A stretch of DNA of 64,000 nucleotides, taken from positions 62,001 to 126,000 of the forward strand of contig NZ_LPUX01000064.1 in NCBI RefSeq assembly GCF_001651865.1. The letters run 5' to 3'. Each line of letters begins with the position of its first letter. Position 1 is the first letter of the stretch. Below the pieces are notes generated by a model. That model saw nothing but the letters and a program-made list of their open reading frames with translations, had not been told where the DNA came from and did not search any database. Source of the stretch: Sinorhizobium glycinis. Its GTDB lineage: Bacteria; Pseudomonadota; Alphaproteobacteria; Rhizobiales; Rhizobiaceae. Below, piece by piece: positions 34,449 through 43,086 of the stretch. A program made the translations under genes and the position numbers.

Positions 34449-35495
34449 ATGGCATCCGTCACGATCGATCAGGTTCGCAAACAATACGGCGCCGTTCCGG
34501 TGATTCATGACATCTCCATGAACATCGAAGATGGCGAGTTCGTCACCCTCGTCGGCCCTTCCGGCTGCGGCAAGTCGACCCTGTTGCGCATGCTGGCCGG
34601 GCTCGAGGACATCAGCGGCGGCGAGATCCGCATTGGTGGTCGCGTTGTCAACGACGTCGCGCCGAAGGAGCGCGATATCGCCATGGTCTTCCAAAGCTAT
34701 GCCCTCTATCCGCATATGACCGTCGCGGAAAACATGGGCTTCGCGCTGAAGCTGAAAGGCGAGGATAGAGCGACGATTGAAAAGAGCGTGCGCGAAGCGG
34801 CCGACATCCTGGCGCTCGCGCCGCTGCTCGATCGGCTGCCGAAACAGCTTTCCGGCGGCCAGCGCCAGCGCGTGGCGATGGGACGGGCGATCGTCCGTCA
34901 GCCGCAGGTCTACCTGTTTGACGAGCCGCTGTCGAACCTCGACGCCAAGCTACGCGTCACTATGCGCGCCGAAATCAAGGACCTGCACCAGCGCCTGAAG
35001 ACGACGACCGTCTATGTCACCCACGACCAGATCGAGGCGATGACCATGGCGGACCGAATCGTCGTCATGCGCGGCGGCAAGGTCGAGCAGATCGGCAAGC
35101 CGCTCGAACTTTACGACCGCCCGGCCAATACCTTCGTCGCGACCTTCATCGGCTCGCCGGCGATGAACCTTTTCGAGGGCTCAATCATGGACAGCCTATT
35201 CGTCACGCGCGATGGCGTAGGGCTGCCGATGCCAGCCGACTATCGAGGCGCAATGGCGGAGGTCTACGGCATCCGTCCGGAGCACCTCACCATCTCCGAA
35301 ACCGGCGTGCCTGCGACCGTGGTGGTCGTCGAGCCAACCGGCTCCGAAACCCATGTCCTCGTGAAGCTCGGATCGGCGGATGCCAACCTCGTCCTCAAGG
35401 ACCGGGTCGATTTGCAACCTGGCCAGCCAGTGCAGGTGGCCCCGGACCGCGCAAAGCTGCATCTCTTCTCGGCGCAGGGAATACGTGTCAATTGA
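34449..35495 (+). CDS. Sugar ABC transporter ATP-binding protein (MalK/UgpC type)
   Basis: A 348-residue ATPase: Walker A GPSGCGKST near residue 37, signature LSGGQRQRVAMGRAI, Walker B VYLFDEPLSNLD, and a C-terminal MalK-like OB regulatory domain (YGIRPEHL). It energises the preceding permease pair. A TTG at 34446 is in frame, but ATG 34449 has GGGAGG at suitable distance. Last gene of the operon. Confidence 0.93.
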   Translation: MASVTIDQVRKQYGAVPVIHDISMNIEDGEFVTLVGPSGCGKSTLLRMLAGLEDISGGEIRIGGRVVNDVAPKERDIAMVFQSYALYPHMTVAENMGFALKLKGEDRATIEKSVREAADILALAPLLDRLPKQLSGGQRQRVAMGRAIVRQPQVYLFDEPLSNLDAKLRVTMRAEIKDLHQRLKTTTVYVTHDQIEAMTMADRIVVMRGGKVEQIGKPLELYDRPANTFVATFIGSPAMNLFEGSIMDSLFVTRDGVGLPMPADYRGAMAEVYGIRPEHLTISETGVPATVVVVEPTGSETHVLVKLGSADANLVLKDRVDLQPGQPVQVAPDRAKLHLFSAQGIRVN

Positions 35496-35512
35496 CCGGT
35501 TGGTTCATGGTC

Positions 35513-35533
35513 TCGGTGGTCGCGCCACCGAGC
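35513..35533. terminator. bidirectional terminator candidate between sugar and iron ABC operons
   Basis: Perfect 8-bp stem CTCGGTGG / CCACCGAG with a five-base loop, located exactly in the 39-bp gap between convergent ATPase genes. No strong U-run on either side. Confidence 0.5.
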
Positions 35534-35534
35534 C

Positions 35535-36296
35535 TTACCGGACGAGAATGGAATCGTCGACGATGATCACCGGCCGGCCGAGCGAACAGGCCTCGACGCG
35601 CGCTTCGACACGGTAAACGGATTTCAGCATGTCGGCGGTGATCACCGCCTCGGTCGGGCCGCTCGCGGCCACCGAACCGTTACTGATCACGATCGTGTCG
35701 TCGCAATAGCGCAGCGCGTGGTTCAGGTCGTGCAGCGCGATCAGCACCGCCATGCCGGACTGGGCCGACAAGCGCTTCATGAAGCCGAGCACTTCGATCT
35801 GGCGAAAGAGGTCGAGCGCCGAGGTGGGCTCGTCCATCAGCAGGACTTCCGGCCTGCGCACCAGCGCCTGGGCGATCGATACGAGCTGCCGCTGCCCGCC
35901 GGACAGTTCGCCGAGCCCGCGAAATGCCAGGTCGTCGATCCTCAAGGCCGCCAGCACCCGGTCGATTTCGGCAAGCTCGTCGTCCTTCACCTTCCAGCCG
36001 GAACCCTGCTTGGCCGAGAGCAGGACGGATTCGTAGACCGTCAGCACCGCATTCGCACCGGTGTCCTGCGGCATGTAGCAGATCGTTTCCGGACCCTTGG
36101 CGGTGTCGGAAAGATGAACGAGGCCCGGACCAGCTGCCAGCCCGGCGATGCGCTTGAAGAGCGTCGACTTGCCGGCCGCATTCGGGCCGATGACGGCGGT
36201 CAGACGCCCGCCTCTGAGCTCTCCCGTCGTAATGCCTGTCAGCACGGTGCGCCGCCCATAGGTGGCGCCGACCTCATCGAGCCTCAGGGCTACCAT
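35535..36296 (-). CDS. Iron(III)-siderophore/heme-type ABC transporter ATP-binding protein (FecE/FhuC type)
   Basis: A 253-residue ATPase of the FecE family: Walker A GPNAAGKST, signature LSGGQRQLVSIAQAL, Walker B VLLMDEPTSALD and the H-loop histidine in IALHDLNHALRYCDD. It is last in the - strand operon binding protein, binding protein, permease, ATPase, and its start overlaps the permease end by 7 nt. An iron substrate is supported by the RirA-type box upstream of the operon. Confidence 0.92.
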   Translation of the reverse strand: MVALRLDEVGATYGRRTVLTGITTGELRGGRLTAVIGPNAAGKSTLFKRIAGLAAGPGLVHLSDTAKGPETICYMPQDTGANAVLTVYESVLLSAKQGSGWKVKDDELAEIDRVLAALRIDDLAFRGLGELSGGQRQLVSIAQALVRRPEVLLMDEPTSALDLFRQIEVLGFMKRLSAQSGMAVLIALHDLNHALRYCDDTIVISNGSVAASGPTEAVITADMLKSVYRVEARVEACSLGRPVIIVDDSILVR

Positions 36297-37360
36297 GCAC
36301 GCCTCCTGTTGGTGAAGATCAGGACGAAGAAGAAGGGAACGCCCACGAGCGCCGTGATGATGCCGATCGGCAGCACCGCCCCCGGAATGATCATCTTGCT
36401 GACGACTGAGGTCGTCGATAGCAGCAGCGCGCCGCAGAGCACCGAGGCTGGCAGGAAGAAGCGCTGGTCCTCGCCGACCAGCATGCGGGCGATGTGTGGG
36501 CCGACGAGACCGACGAAGCCGATCGTCCCGACGAAGGAGACCGGGATCGCCGCAAGCAGGCTGACGGTCAGCATCGTCTCGAGCCTGAGCCGCCGGACAT
36601 TGATGCCGAAGCTCGCCGCCTTGTCGTCGCCGAGCCTCAGCGCCGTCAGCGCCCAGGCATGACGGGCAAAGAGCGGCACGGCGAAAACCAATACGGCCGC
36701 GGTGATCCAGACCTTCGGCCAGGTTGCCTTGGTCAGGCTGCCCATCGTCCAGAACACGACGGCGGCGAGCGCCTGTTCGGAGGCGAGATATTCGAGCAGC
36801 GACAGCGCCGCATTGAAGGTGAAGACAAGGGCGATACCGAGAAGCACGATCGCCTCGACGGTGACGCCCCGCATGGTGGAAGCAAAATGGATGAAGAGCG
36901 CCGCCAGCATCGCCATCAGGAAAGCGTTGAGCGGCACCATGTACTGCACGGCGACGGGAAATATCGCGACACCGGCGACGAGCCCGAGTGCCGCGCCGAA
37001 GCCGGCCGCCGCAGAGATGCCGAGCGTGAAGGGGCTTGCCAGCGGATTGGCGAGGATCGTCTGCATCTGGGCACCGGCGACCGAAAGCGACGCGCCGACG
37101 GTCACTGCCATGAGCGCGATCGGCATGCGGATATCCCAGATCACCACACGCAGCTGGTCGCTGACCGTTTCGGAGCTGAACAGCGCCGTCAGCACGTCAG
37201 CGAGCGGATAGTTCGCCGGTCCGAGCGCCATGTCGATCGCAACCGAGAGGAACAGAGCGGCAATAAGCCCGGAGAGCATGAGCAGCCGGCGCGCGACAAG
37301 GGCGCGGTAGCGAACGCCCCCTTCGACACCGGAAATTTGATCGGCGATGGCGACCATCAT
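36290..37360 (-). CDS. FecCD-family ABC transporter permease
   Basis: A 356-residue FecCD/BtuC-type permease with about ten membrane helices and family motifs GASLSVAGAQMQTILANPLA and GFVGLVGPHIARMLVG. The first helix follows a polar 25-residue N-terminus. A single gene implies a homodimeric channel. It overlaps the binding-protein gene upstream (37357) by 4 nt and the ATPase gene downstream by 7 nt. Confidence 0.93.
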   Translation of the reverse strand: MMVAIADQISGVEGGVRYRALVARRLLMLSGLIAALFLSVAIDMALGPANYPLADVLTALFSSETVSDQLRVVIWDIRMPIALMAVTVGASLSVAGAQMQTILANPLASPFTLGISAAAGFGAALGLVAGVAIFPVAVQYMVPLNAFLMAMLAALFIHFASTMRGVTVEAIVLLGIALVFTFNAALSLLEYLASEQALAAVVFWTMGSLTKATWPKVWITAAVLVFAVPLFARHAWALTALRLGDDKAASFGINVRRLRLETMLTVSLLAAIPVSFVGTIGFVGLVGPHIARMLVGEDQRFFLPASVLCGALLLSTTSVVSKMIIPGAVLPIGIITALVGVPFFFVLIFTNRRRAW

Positions 37361-38493
37361 TCACCCCCCTCCGAAAGCGAGACGAAATAGCCGGGCCTAT
37401 AGGCGATCGGCAGGAATTCCTGGTGGAATTCGCGGAAGGTCCGATCCGGGTCGATATCGGCAAAAAGCTCGGGGTGGAACCATTTGGCGAATTGCTGGAT
37501 CGGCACGAATTCGTAGGGCGCGCCGTAGAATTGATGCCAGACGGCATGCACCCTGCCCGCTTTCACCGCGTCGAGCGTGGCAAAGGCCGGCCTCTGCATC
37601 AGCCTCGTCAGCCGCTCCCGCGCCGCTTGCGGATCGGCGCCCCGGCCGACGCTGACGAACTGGTTGATGTCGGATTCGGCCGACCAGTTGCTGCCGGTGA
37701 CGATCACATGATCCGGCTTGGCAACGACGATCTGCTCGGGATTGAGATCGCCGAAGGTTGCCGTGATCACGTCGGAGCCGATGTTGTGGCCGCCGGACTT
37801 CTCTACCATCTCGCCGAAATTCGCCGGCCCGAAAGTCCGGCAGCAGGCGGTCTCGCCGGTGATGCCGGGCGATCGCTCGATGAACACTTTCGGGCGCTCG
37901 ATCGCACCGGCCTTGGCCAGGCGGTCGGTGACGACCGCGATCTGTGCGCGCCTGTAGTCGATGAACTCTTTCGCCCTCGCCTCGGCGCCGAAAATCTGGC
38001 CGAGGATTTCGAGGGACTTTTCGCTGTTTTTGGCCGGATCGACGCGGAAATCGAGGAAAACGACGATGATGCCGGCGGCGGCAGCCTTGTCCATAAAGCC
38101 CGATTCCTCAACGGCTTGCTGGGCCTCCAGGTTCAGGGTTAGCACGTCCGGCTTGAGCGCAATTGCCGCCTCGAGGCTGAAATCGCCGCTCGGGATATAG
38201 CCGAAGCGCGGCAGCTTCTCGATCGCCGGAAAGCGCTCGCGATAGCCATCATATGAATCCGGATCCTTCTTGATCAGATCGTCGCGCCAGCCGACGATCG
38301 TGTCGAAGACAAGCTCGCCCTTGAGCGCCGCCGCAATGTGGATCTGGCGCGCCTCGCCGAGCAGGATCCGCTTGGCCGGAAGCTCGATCTCGATCTTGCG
38401 GCCGGTGACATCGGTGATTTCCGCTGCAACGGCCGGCGCCGCGGCGATGACCGCAGCGACAAGTGCCAGGACGATATTATTCAGGACCCGCAT
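37357..38493 (-). CDS. Iron-type ABC transporter substrate-binding protein 1
   Basis: A 378-residue periplasmic binding protein of the FepB/BtuF class with a signal peptide (about 1-23, APAVAA-EI). It shares an arrangement with the protein encoded just upstream: ITDVTGRKIEIELPAKRILL near the N-terminus, ALKPDVLTLN, GDLNPEQIVVAKPDHVIVTG and AVWHQFYGAPYEFVPIQQFA. Both also carry an adjacent cysteine pair after an ER-rich strand (here ETACCRTFG). It is not a lipoprotein (no lipobox). Translation is coupled to the permease by a 4-nt overlap. Confidence 0.88.
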   Translation of the reverse strand: MRVLNNIVLALVAAVIAAAPAVAAEITDVTGRKIEIELPAKRILLGEARQIHIAAALKGELVFDTIVGWRDDLIKKDPDSYDGYRERFPAIEKLPRFGYIPSGDFSLEAAIALKPDVLTLNLEAQQAVEESGFMDKAAAAGIIVVFLDFRVDPAKNSEKSLEILGQIFGAEARAKEFIDYRRAQIAVVTDRLAKAGAIERPKVFIERSPGITGETACCRTFGPANFGEMVEKSGGHNIGSDVITATFGDLNPEQIVVAKPDHVIVTGSNWSAESDINQFVSVGRGADPQAARERLTRLMQRPAFATLDAVKAGRVHAVWHQFYGAPYEFVPIQQFAKWFHPELFADIDPDRTFREFHQEFLPIAYRPGYFVSLSEGGE

Positions 38494-38512
38494 GACAATC
38501 CTCGCGAAAAGC

Positions 38513-38538
38513 GATCGGAGGGCTTCAGCCCTCCGATC
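38513..38538 (-). terminator. strong intercistronic hairpin / partial terminator between the two binding-protein genes
   Basis: GATCGGAGGGCT pairs with AGCCCTCCGATC across 2 nt (12-bp stem). Read on the - strand the hairpin is followed by GCTTTTCGC. It lies directly after the first gene of the operon, so it can raise that binding protein relative to the rest by partial termination or mRNA protection. Confidence 0.65.
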
Positions 38539-38544
38539 CGGACT

Positions 38545-39678
38545 TTACTGGCCGACATTCAGGGAGACGAAGTAGCCGCTCTTGTAGGGCAGCGGCAGGA
38601 AGCGTTCGTGCAATTCCTTGAACGTCGCCTCCGGGTCGAGACCCTTGAAGAGGTCCGGATGCAGCCACTTGGCGATCTGCTGGATGGCGACGAACTGGTA
38701 GGGATTGTTGTAGAACTGGTGCCAGATAGCGTGGACGTTGCCTGCTTTCACCGCCTTCACATCGGTGAAGGCCGGGCGCTTGGTGAGGTTCTCGAGCTTG
38801 CGGAACGCCTCCTTTTCGTCGGCGCCATAGCCGACGCCGACCCAGTTGCCGCCCGGTACGTAGCCTTCCCAATTGCCGCCGGTGATGATGACCTGGTCCG
38901 GGTTCGAAGCGATGATCTGCTCCGGATTGACGGTGCCGAAGGTCCCGGGGATGATGTCCTTCGCCATGTTGATGCCGCCGGCGAACTCGACCATCTTGCC
39001 GAAATTCTCGTCGCCGAAGGACATGCAGCAATCGTCCGAGTAGCCGCCGGCGCGCTCCATGAAGACGAGCGGCTTCTTCGGATTGGCCTTGGCCAGGACG
39101 TCCGTCACCTTGGCGATGCTGTCGGCGCGGAACCTGATGAATTCCTCCGCCTTCTCTTCCTTTCCGAACAGCTTGCCGATCAGGCGCATGCTCGGTTCGG
39201 TGTTTTCCATCGGCTTTTCACGGAAATCGACATAGACGAGCGGAATGCCGACCTTCTCGAGCTTCTCGATATAGCCCGCCTCTTCCGTCGCCGTCTTCGC
39301 GTCGATATTCATCAGCATGACGTCGGGCTTGAGCGCGACAGCCTGTTCGATGTCGAAGGTGCCGTCCTTCATGCCGCCGAAGGCCGGGAGCTTGGCAATA
39401 TCAGGATACTTGGCGAGATAGGCGGCGTAGGTTTCCGGATCGGCCTTCGTCAGGTCGTCGCGCCAGCCGATGACCCGCTTGAAGGGCTCGTCCTTGTCCA
39501 GCGCGCCGACGAAATAGATCTGCCGTCCTTCGCCGAGGATCACGTGCTGGACCGGCACATTCACCTCGACCTCACGGCCGGTGATGTCTTTCACCTTGAT
39601 CGTTTCGGCGAGTGCAGCGCTCGAAAAAAGCACGCAAAGGCCCGCGGCGGCCGCAGCCACCCTGTTGAAAACCTTCAT
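38545..39678 (-). CDS. Iron-type ABC transporter substrate-binding protein 2 (operon-first)
   Basis: A 377-residue periplasmic binding protein with a signal peptide (about 1-24, SSAALA-ET), paralogous to the protein encoded downstream (matching VKDITGREVEVNVPVQHVIL, ALKPDVMLMN, GTVNPEQIIASNPDQVIITG, AIWHQFYNNPYQFVAIQQIA). It also has a vicinal Cys pair (DDCCMSFG). As first gene after the iron box, and ahead of a strong hairpin, it is probably the most abundant product. Two binding proteins for one permease suggest two related ligands. Confidence 0.88.
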   Translation of the reverse strand: MKVFNRVAAAAAGLCVLFSSAALAETIKVKDITGREVEVNVPVQHVILGEGRQIYFVGALDKDEPFKRVIGWRDDLTKADPETYAAYLAKYPDIAKLPAFGGMKDGTFDIEQAVALKPDVMLMNIDAKTATEEAGYIEKLEKVGIPLVYVDFREKPMENTEPSMRLIGKLFGKEEKAEEFIRFRADSIAKVTDVLAKANPKKPLVFMERAGGYSDDCCMSFGDENFGKMVEFAGGINMAKDIIPGTFGTVNPEQIIASNPDQVIITGGNWEGYVPGGNWVGVGYGADEKEAFRKLENLTKRPAFTDVKAVKAGNVHAIWHQFYNNPYQFVAIQQIAKWLHPDLFKGLDPEATFKELHERFLPLPYKSGYFVSLNVGQ

Positions 39679-39720
39679 TGATCCCTGCTCCTTTGGAAAA
39701 CGCTGCCTTCTAATATTTCA

Positions 39721-39735
39721 TGACTTTACCAGTCA
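39721..39735. promoter_or_regulatory. iron-responsive operator (RirA-type IRO box)
   Basis: TGACTTTACCAGTCA fits the rhizobial IRO motif TGA-N9-TCA and is itself a TGACT/AGTCA inverted repeat. It lies 42 bp from the start of the binding-protein operon and 46 bp from the start of the divergent methyltransferase gene, so it can control both. RirA represses such promoters when iron is sufficient. Confidence 0.7.
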
Positions 39736-39781
39736 ACATATATCTTTTAGAACCCTTCCAAACAGGCGAGGCTGAGCATAG

Positions 39782-40591
39782 ATGAGCGACGTGACAGCGG
39801 GTCAGAACTACGATCTTCGTGACGAGATCAAGGCCTATTGGTCGGAACGTGCCGCCACCTTCGACCTTTCTCCGGGGCATGAGATCTTCTCCGAAGAAGA
39901 GCGTGCCGCCTGGCACCGGCTTTTCCTCCGTCATCTCGGTCGCGGGGACGGACGCGCCGCACTCGACCTCGCGAGCGGCACCGGCGTCATCTCTCACCTG
40001 CTCGACGATCTCGGCTTCAAGGTGACCGGCCTCGACTGGGCCGAGCCGATGCTCGAGCGGGCGCGGCAGAAGGCGAGAGAGCGCAAGCGCAGCATCTCCT
40101 TCCGCGTCGGCGACGCGGAAAGCACGATGGAGCCGGACGACCACTACGACGTCATCGTCAACCGGCATCTGGTCTGGACGCTCGTCCATCCGGCCGCGGC
40201 GTTCGCCGAGTGGCTGCGCGTGCTGAAGCCCGGCGGCCGGCTTCTGATCGTCGACGGCGATTTCGTCAATACCAGCGCGCTGGAGCGGGTGTTCTCGAAG
40301 TTCAGCGCCTGGGGGCAGCGGGCGGGAATTTTCAAGCCGGATGCGCCCATGCACTCACGGGAGATGATGGAAACGCATCGAAGCATCCTCTCCCGCGTCT
40401 ACTTCTCCAACGGTGCGCGCGCCGAGGCCGTCGTCGAGCTTCTCCAGGCCGCGGGCTTTACGGACGTCGTCGTCGATACCGAACTCGGCGAAATTCACCG
40501 GACGCAGGCGAAGCACTGGAATCTCTTCAAGGGGATGGCGCGAAAGAGCCAGCACCGCTACGCGATCCGTGCCAGCAAGCGCGTGATCTAG
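39782..40591 (+). CDS. Class I SAM-dependent methyltransferase
   Basis: A 269-residue methyltransferase with motif I ALDLASGTGVISHLL, an acidic end of beta-2 (VTGLDWAEPM) and motif VLKPGGRLLIVDGDF. A C-terminal cap of about 80 residues may form the substrate pocket. It is divergent from the iron importer and shares its IRO box, so it may modify or process an imported iron chelate or related cofactor; the substrate is unknown. ATG 39782 has little visible Shine-Dalgarno apart from a weak GAGG region. Confidence 0.82.
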   Translation: MSDVTAGQNYDLRDEIKAYWSERAATFDLSPGHEIFSEEERAAWHRLFLRHLGRGDGRAALDLASGTGVISHLLDDLGFKVTGLDWAEPMLERARQKARERKRSISFRVGDAESTMEPDDHYDVIVNRHLVWTLVHPAAAFAEWLRVLKPGGRLLIVDGDFVNTSALERVFSKFSAWGQRAGIFKPDAPMHSREMMETHRSILSRVYFSNGARAEAVVELLQAAGFTDVVVDTELGEIHRTQAKHWNLFKGMARKSQHRYAIRASKRVI

Positions 40592-40822
40592 CCAGGCCCC
40601 GCCCTGACGGCGACCACCTCTGGCTGTACGATTTTTCACAGTTGGCTTGCCTCAAGGGCCACAATGCTGCCGCGCAATGGTCAGCAAATTGCCCCGGCAT
40701 CGCCCCACCGAGCACTTCTGAGGACTCCATGGTCGATCGCCGCTCCGTCGTTTTCGACACGGAGCGGTTGAGAAAGGCGGTATTGCTGCCGATCACGACA
40801 TGCACGTCGAAGAGGAATGAAC

Positions 40823-41266
40823 ATGATCACCCGTTATACATCCGTTGCATCGCTGACCGCTGCAGTCTTCAGCTTCATGCTTCTCAGCCCGGCATCGGCG
40901 CTGGAACTCGCCCAGGCACAGGAAACACAGCCGACGCAACAGGCACCGGCACAGACGGGCACCAAGAGCGCCCCCATCAGCGAACAGAAGATCGAGGCTT
41001 TCGCGGTCGCCTACCTTCAGGTCGACAAGGTCCGGCAGGAATACTCCGCCAAGATCGGAGCGACGTCGGATACGGCGTCAAAGGAAAAGCTGCAATCCGA
41101 AGCCAGCCAGCAGATGGTCAAGGCCGTCGAGGCTTCGCCGAACATATCGGTCGAGGAGTATACGACTATCCTGACGGCCGCTCAGAACGATCCCGCCCTC
41201 GCCAAGAAGGTCCAGGAAAAACTTCAGAGCACCGCGCCTGCTGGGCAGGCCCCAGCGCAACAATAA
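40823..41266 (+). CDS. DUF4168-type secreted protein
   Basis: A 147-residue protein with a signal peptide (about 1-25, SPASALELAQ), a Gln/Pro/Thr-rich linker (about 30-50) and a C-terminal helical domain resembling DUF4168 (KIEAFAVAYLQVDKVRQEYS; SPNISVEEYTTILTAAQNDP). It is probably periplasmic or outer-surface; its function is unknown. ATG 40823 is preferred to 40817 because AGAGGA ends 6 nt before it. A strong hairpin follows the stop codon. Confidence 0.78.
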   Translation: MITRYTSVASLTAAVFSFMLLSPASALELAQAQETQPTQQAPAQTGTKSAPISEQKIEAFAVAYLQVDKVRQEYSAKIGATSDTASKEKLQSEASQQMVKAVEASPNISVEEYTTILTAAQNDPALAKKVQEKLQSTAPAGQAPAQQ

Positions 41267-41289
41267 GTCGCGAGCCATACTGCAGAGTC

Positions 41290-41317
41290 TTCGGCGTTCC
41301 GGCATCGGAACGCCGAA
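41290..41317. terminator. bidirectional terminator candidate
   Basis: Perfect 11-bp stem TTCGGCGTTCC / GGAACGCCGAA with a GGCATC loop between the convergent DUF4168 and DUF6766 genes. Confidence 0.65.
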
Positions 41318-41332
41318 TCGATTCGAGGGAGC

Positions 41333-41995
41333 CTATTTTCCGGTTGCGCTGTATGGAGCTGCGACCGGCTTGGACTCCGGCGATCCACGGAAACGCAGGA
41401 AAATCGATAACAGGACCAGCAGCAGCGTGGAGAGGAACTCCGATTGCCAGTTCTGAAAGCACTCGAACCAGAACTCGGCATCTGCCAATCGTGTCCATAG
41501 GTCGATAGGCGGCTCGCCATGGCGCATGGCATCCACGTTTGCAGCCGCGGCGCTGGCGCGCAGGTGGAAAACAAAGCTCAGAACGAACAATCCGGCAAGC
41601 GCGATGCCCAACGAATAGGAATAGAACGTCCTGACCAGTTGCCCTTGCCGAACAGCCCACGGGGCCTTCGGATCGTTCCTTTTGTTGCGAGGATCTTCGT
41701 CCACATCCGTCGAGGTGGCGTCCGGGTCCTTGGATTCAGCCGAACCGCGCTGGTAGAGGAACGCCGTAAGGCAGACATAGGCTGCCATCTGCAGAAACTC
41801 GCTTTCCCAGTTCTCGAACAGAGCGGACAGGAAGTGGCCGGTGGCGAGATAACTTGCGACGGACACAGTCGGTTCGCCATGAATCACCGCCTCTTCATTG
41901 AAGGCTTGAGTGCCGGCGAATATCATGCCCGCTATGGTTGCGGCGGTAAGAACGGTCAGGGTAATGCTCAGTCCGTTGTCACGCAGGAACGACAT
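41333..41995 (-). CDS. DUF6766-like membrane protein
   Basis: A 220-residue protein with four predicted membrane helices in two similar halves: helices at about 10-28 and 65-85, then 125-145 and 190-208. Each half contains a matching WESEFLQ / WQSEFLS stretch (FENWESEFLQMAAYVCLTAF; FQNWQSEFLSTLLLVLLSIF). The internal repeat suggests duplication. An acidic cytoplasmic loop joins the halves. It resembles rhizobial DUF6766 proteins of unknown function. Confidence 0.72.
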   Translation of the reverse strand: MSFLRDNGLSITLTVLTAATIAGMIFAGTQAFNEEAVIHGEPTVSVASYLATGHFLSALFENWESEFLQMAAYVCLTAFLYQRGSAESKDPDATSTDVDEDPRNKRNDPKAPWAVRQGQLVRTFYSYSLGIALAGLFVLSFVFHLRASAAAANVDAMRHGEPPIDLWTRLADAEFWFECFQNWQSEFLSTLLLVLLSIFLRFRGSPESKPVAAPYSATGK

Positions 41996-42039
41996 TCAAT
42001 TTCTCCGCCATTGCGGTGCGACGGCCGATCCGGCAATCA

Positions 42040-42504
42040 TCAAGTGACGAGCCAGAAGAAGGCCCCCGACACGAGAATGAAAAGGCCTATTGCAGCGAGC
42101 AGGCGAAGCATCCCGGCATTGGTATTGTTGCCGAGGAGCCGGTTCCAGGTATCTCCGCCCGTCCCTTCGTCACTGCTTTCCTGATGTTCCTGAGTTGAGG
42201 TTTCCTTGCCGACCCGGCCGACATCGGGGTTCGGCCTGATCGGTTTGCCGCCGCCACTGTAATCCCGTGGCGACGGTTGTGGCGGGTCAACCGACATCTC
42301 CGCGCGCAAGTCCTGACCAACGCTGCCGGCGTCCGACGCGTCGGCCACGTGATTTTCGCCGGAAACGTTCTCTGCTGTCCTTTGCGGCTGTGGACCGAGG
42401 CGACGCGCCGGCCACGACACGTCGGGCGACTGTGATGCCCGGTGTGGTCGCCGCTCGGCGCGGCCGGCCTTTCCGAGATCTCCGTTATCCTGGTTCTGCG
42501 GCAT
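42040..42504 (-). CDS. hypothetical tail-anchored protein
   Basis: A 154-residue protein: a long polar, presumably disordered segment (1-125, rich in Gly, Pro, Ser and charged residues) and one C-terminal hydrophobic helix (MLRLLAAIGLFILVSGAFFW). ATG 42504 has GGAGG 4 nt upstream; the frame extends to 42528 without a better site. No family recognised. It lies between membrane and CBS-domain genes in the same direction. Confidence 0.6.
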   Translation of the reverse strand: MPQNQDNGDLGKAGRAERRPHRASQSPDVSWPARRLGPQPQRTAENVSGENHVADASDAGSVGQDLRAEMSVDPPQPSPRDYSGGGKPIRPNPDVGRVGKETSTQEHQESSDEGTGGDTWNRLLGNNTNAGMLRLLAAIGLFILVSGAFFWLVT

Positions 42505-42561
42505 GCTGCCTCCATGGCCGGCGCCCATGAAGGGCGCCAGCCCTATCTTTCCAAGCGTGCG

Positions 42562-42999
42562 TCAGTGCCGCCCGCTCTGATTGTGATCGCCACCGGGCAT
42601 TGTCACACCCTTCAGGCCCGTACCTGCTGCTGAGGGCTGTTCGCGAGCGGCGTCAGCCAGCGACACGATGCCGACGAGGCGCTTGTTGCGATTGACCACA
42701 GGCAGGCGCCGCACCTGGATGTCGCCCATGTTCCGCGCCACATCGTCCACTTCCTCGTCCTCGAAGCAGTATTTGACGTCCGTCGTCATAACGTCTCGCA
42801 CTTTCGCCTGCGGATCGAGGCCGTCCGCCACGCCCCGCACGACGATGTCGCGATCCGTCACCATGCCGACCAGGCGGTCATGGTCCTCGACCGGCATGAA
42901 GCCGATATCGTTTTCAGCCATCTGCCGCGCTACATCTCTGATCGTATCATTGGGGGTAACCAGATGAACGTCTCGGCTCATGATCTCCGATACATGCAT
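42562..42999 (-). CDS. CBS-domain protein
   Basis: A 145-residue protein made of a CBS pair (residues 8-58 and 68-120; TPNDTIRDVARQMAENDIGF, DRLVGMVTDRDIVVRGV, VRRLPVVNRNKRLVGIVSLA) plus a short Gly-rich tail. Such stand-alone CBS pairs bind adenine nucleotides and act as energy or stress sensors. AAGGAG precedes the ATG. Its targets are unknown. Confidence 0.88.
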   Translation of the reverse strand: MHVSEIMSRDVHLVTPNDTIRDVARQMAENDIGFMPVEDHDRLVGMVTDRDIVVRGVADGLDPQAKVRDVMTTDVKYCFEDEEVDDVARNMGDIQVRRLPVVNRNKRLVGIVSLADAAREQPSAAGTGLKGVTMPGGDHNQSGRH

Positions 43000-43086
43000 T
43001 TTTCGTACTCCTTTTTCCTTGGACGCGATGTCTGCTCCGGACGAGCCGTTTGGGACGAACCGAAGCAGACATTTGGGAAAGCTGTC

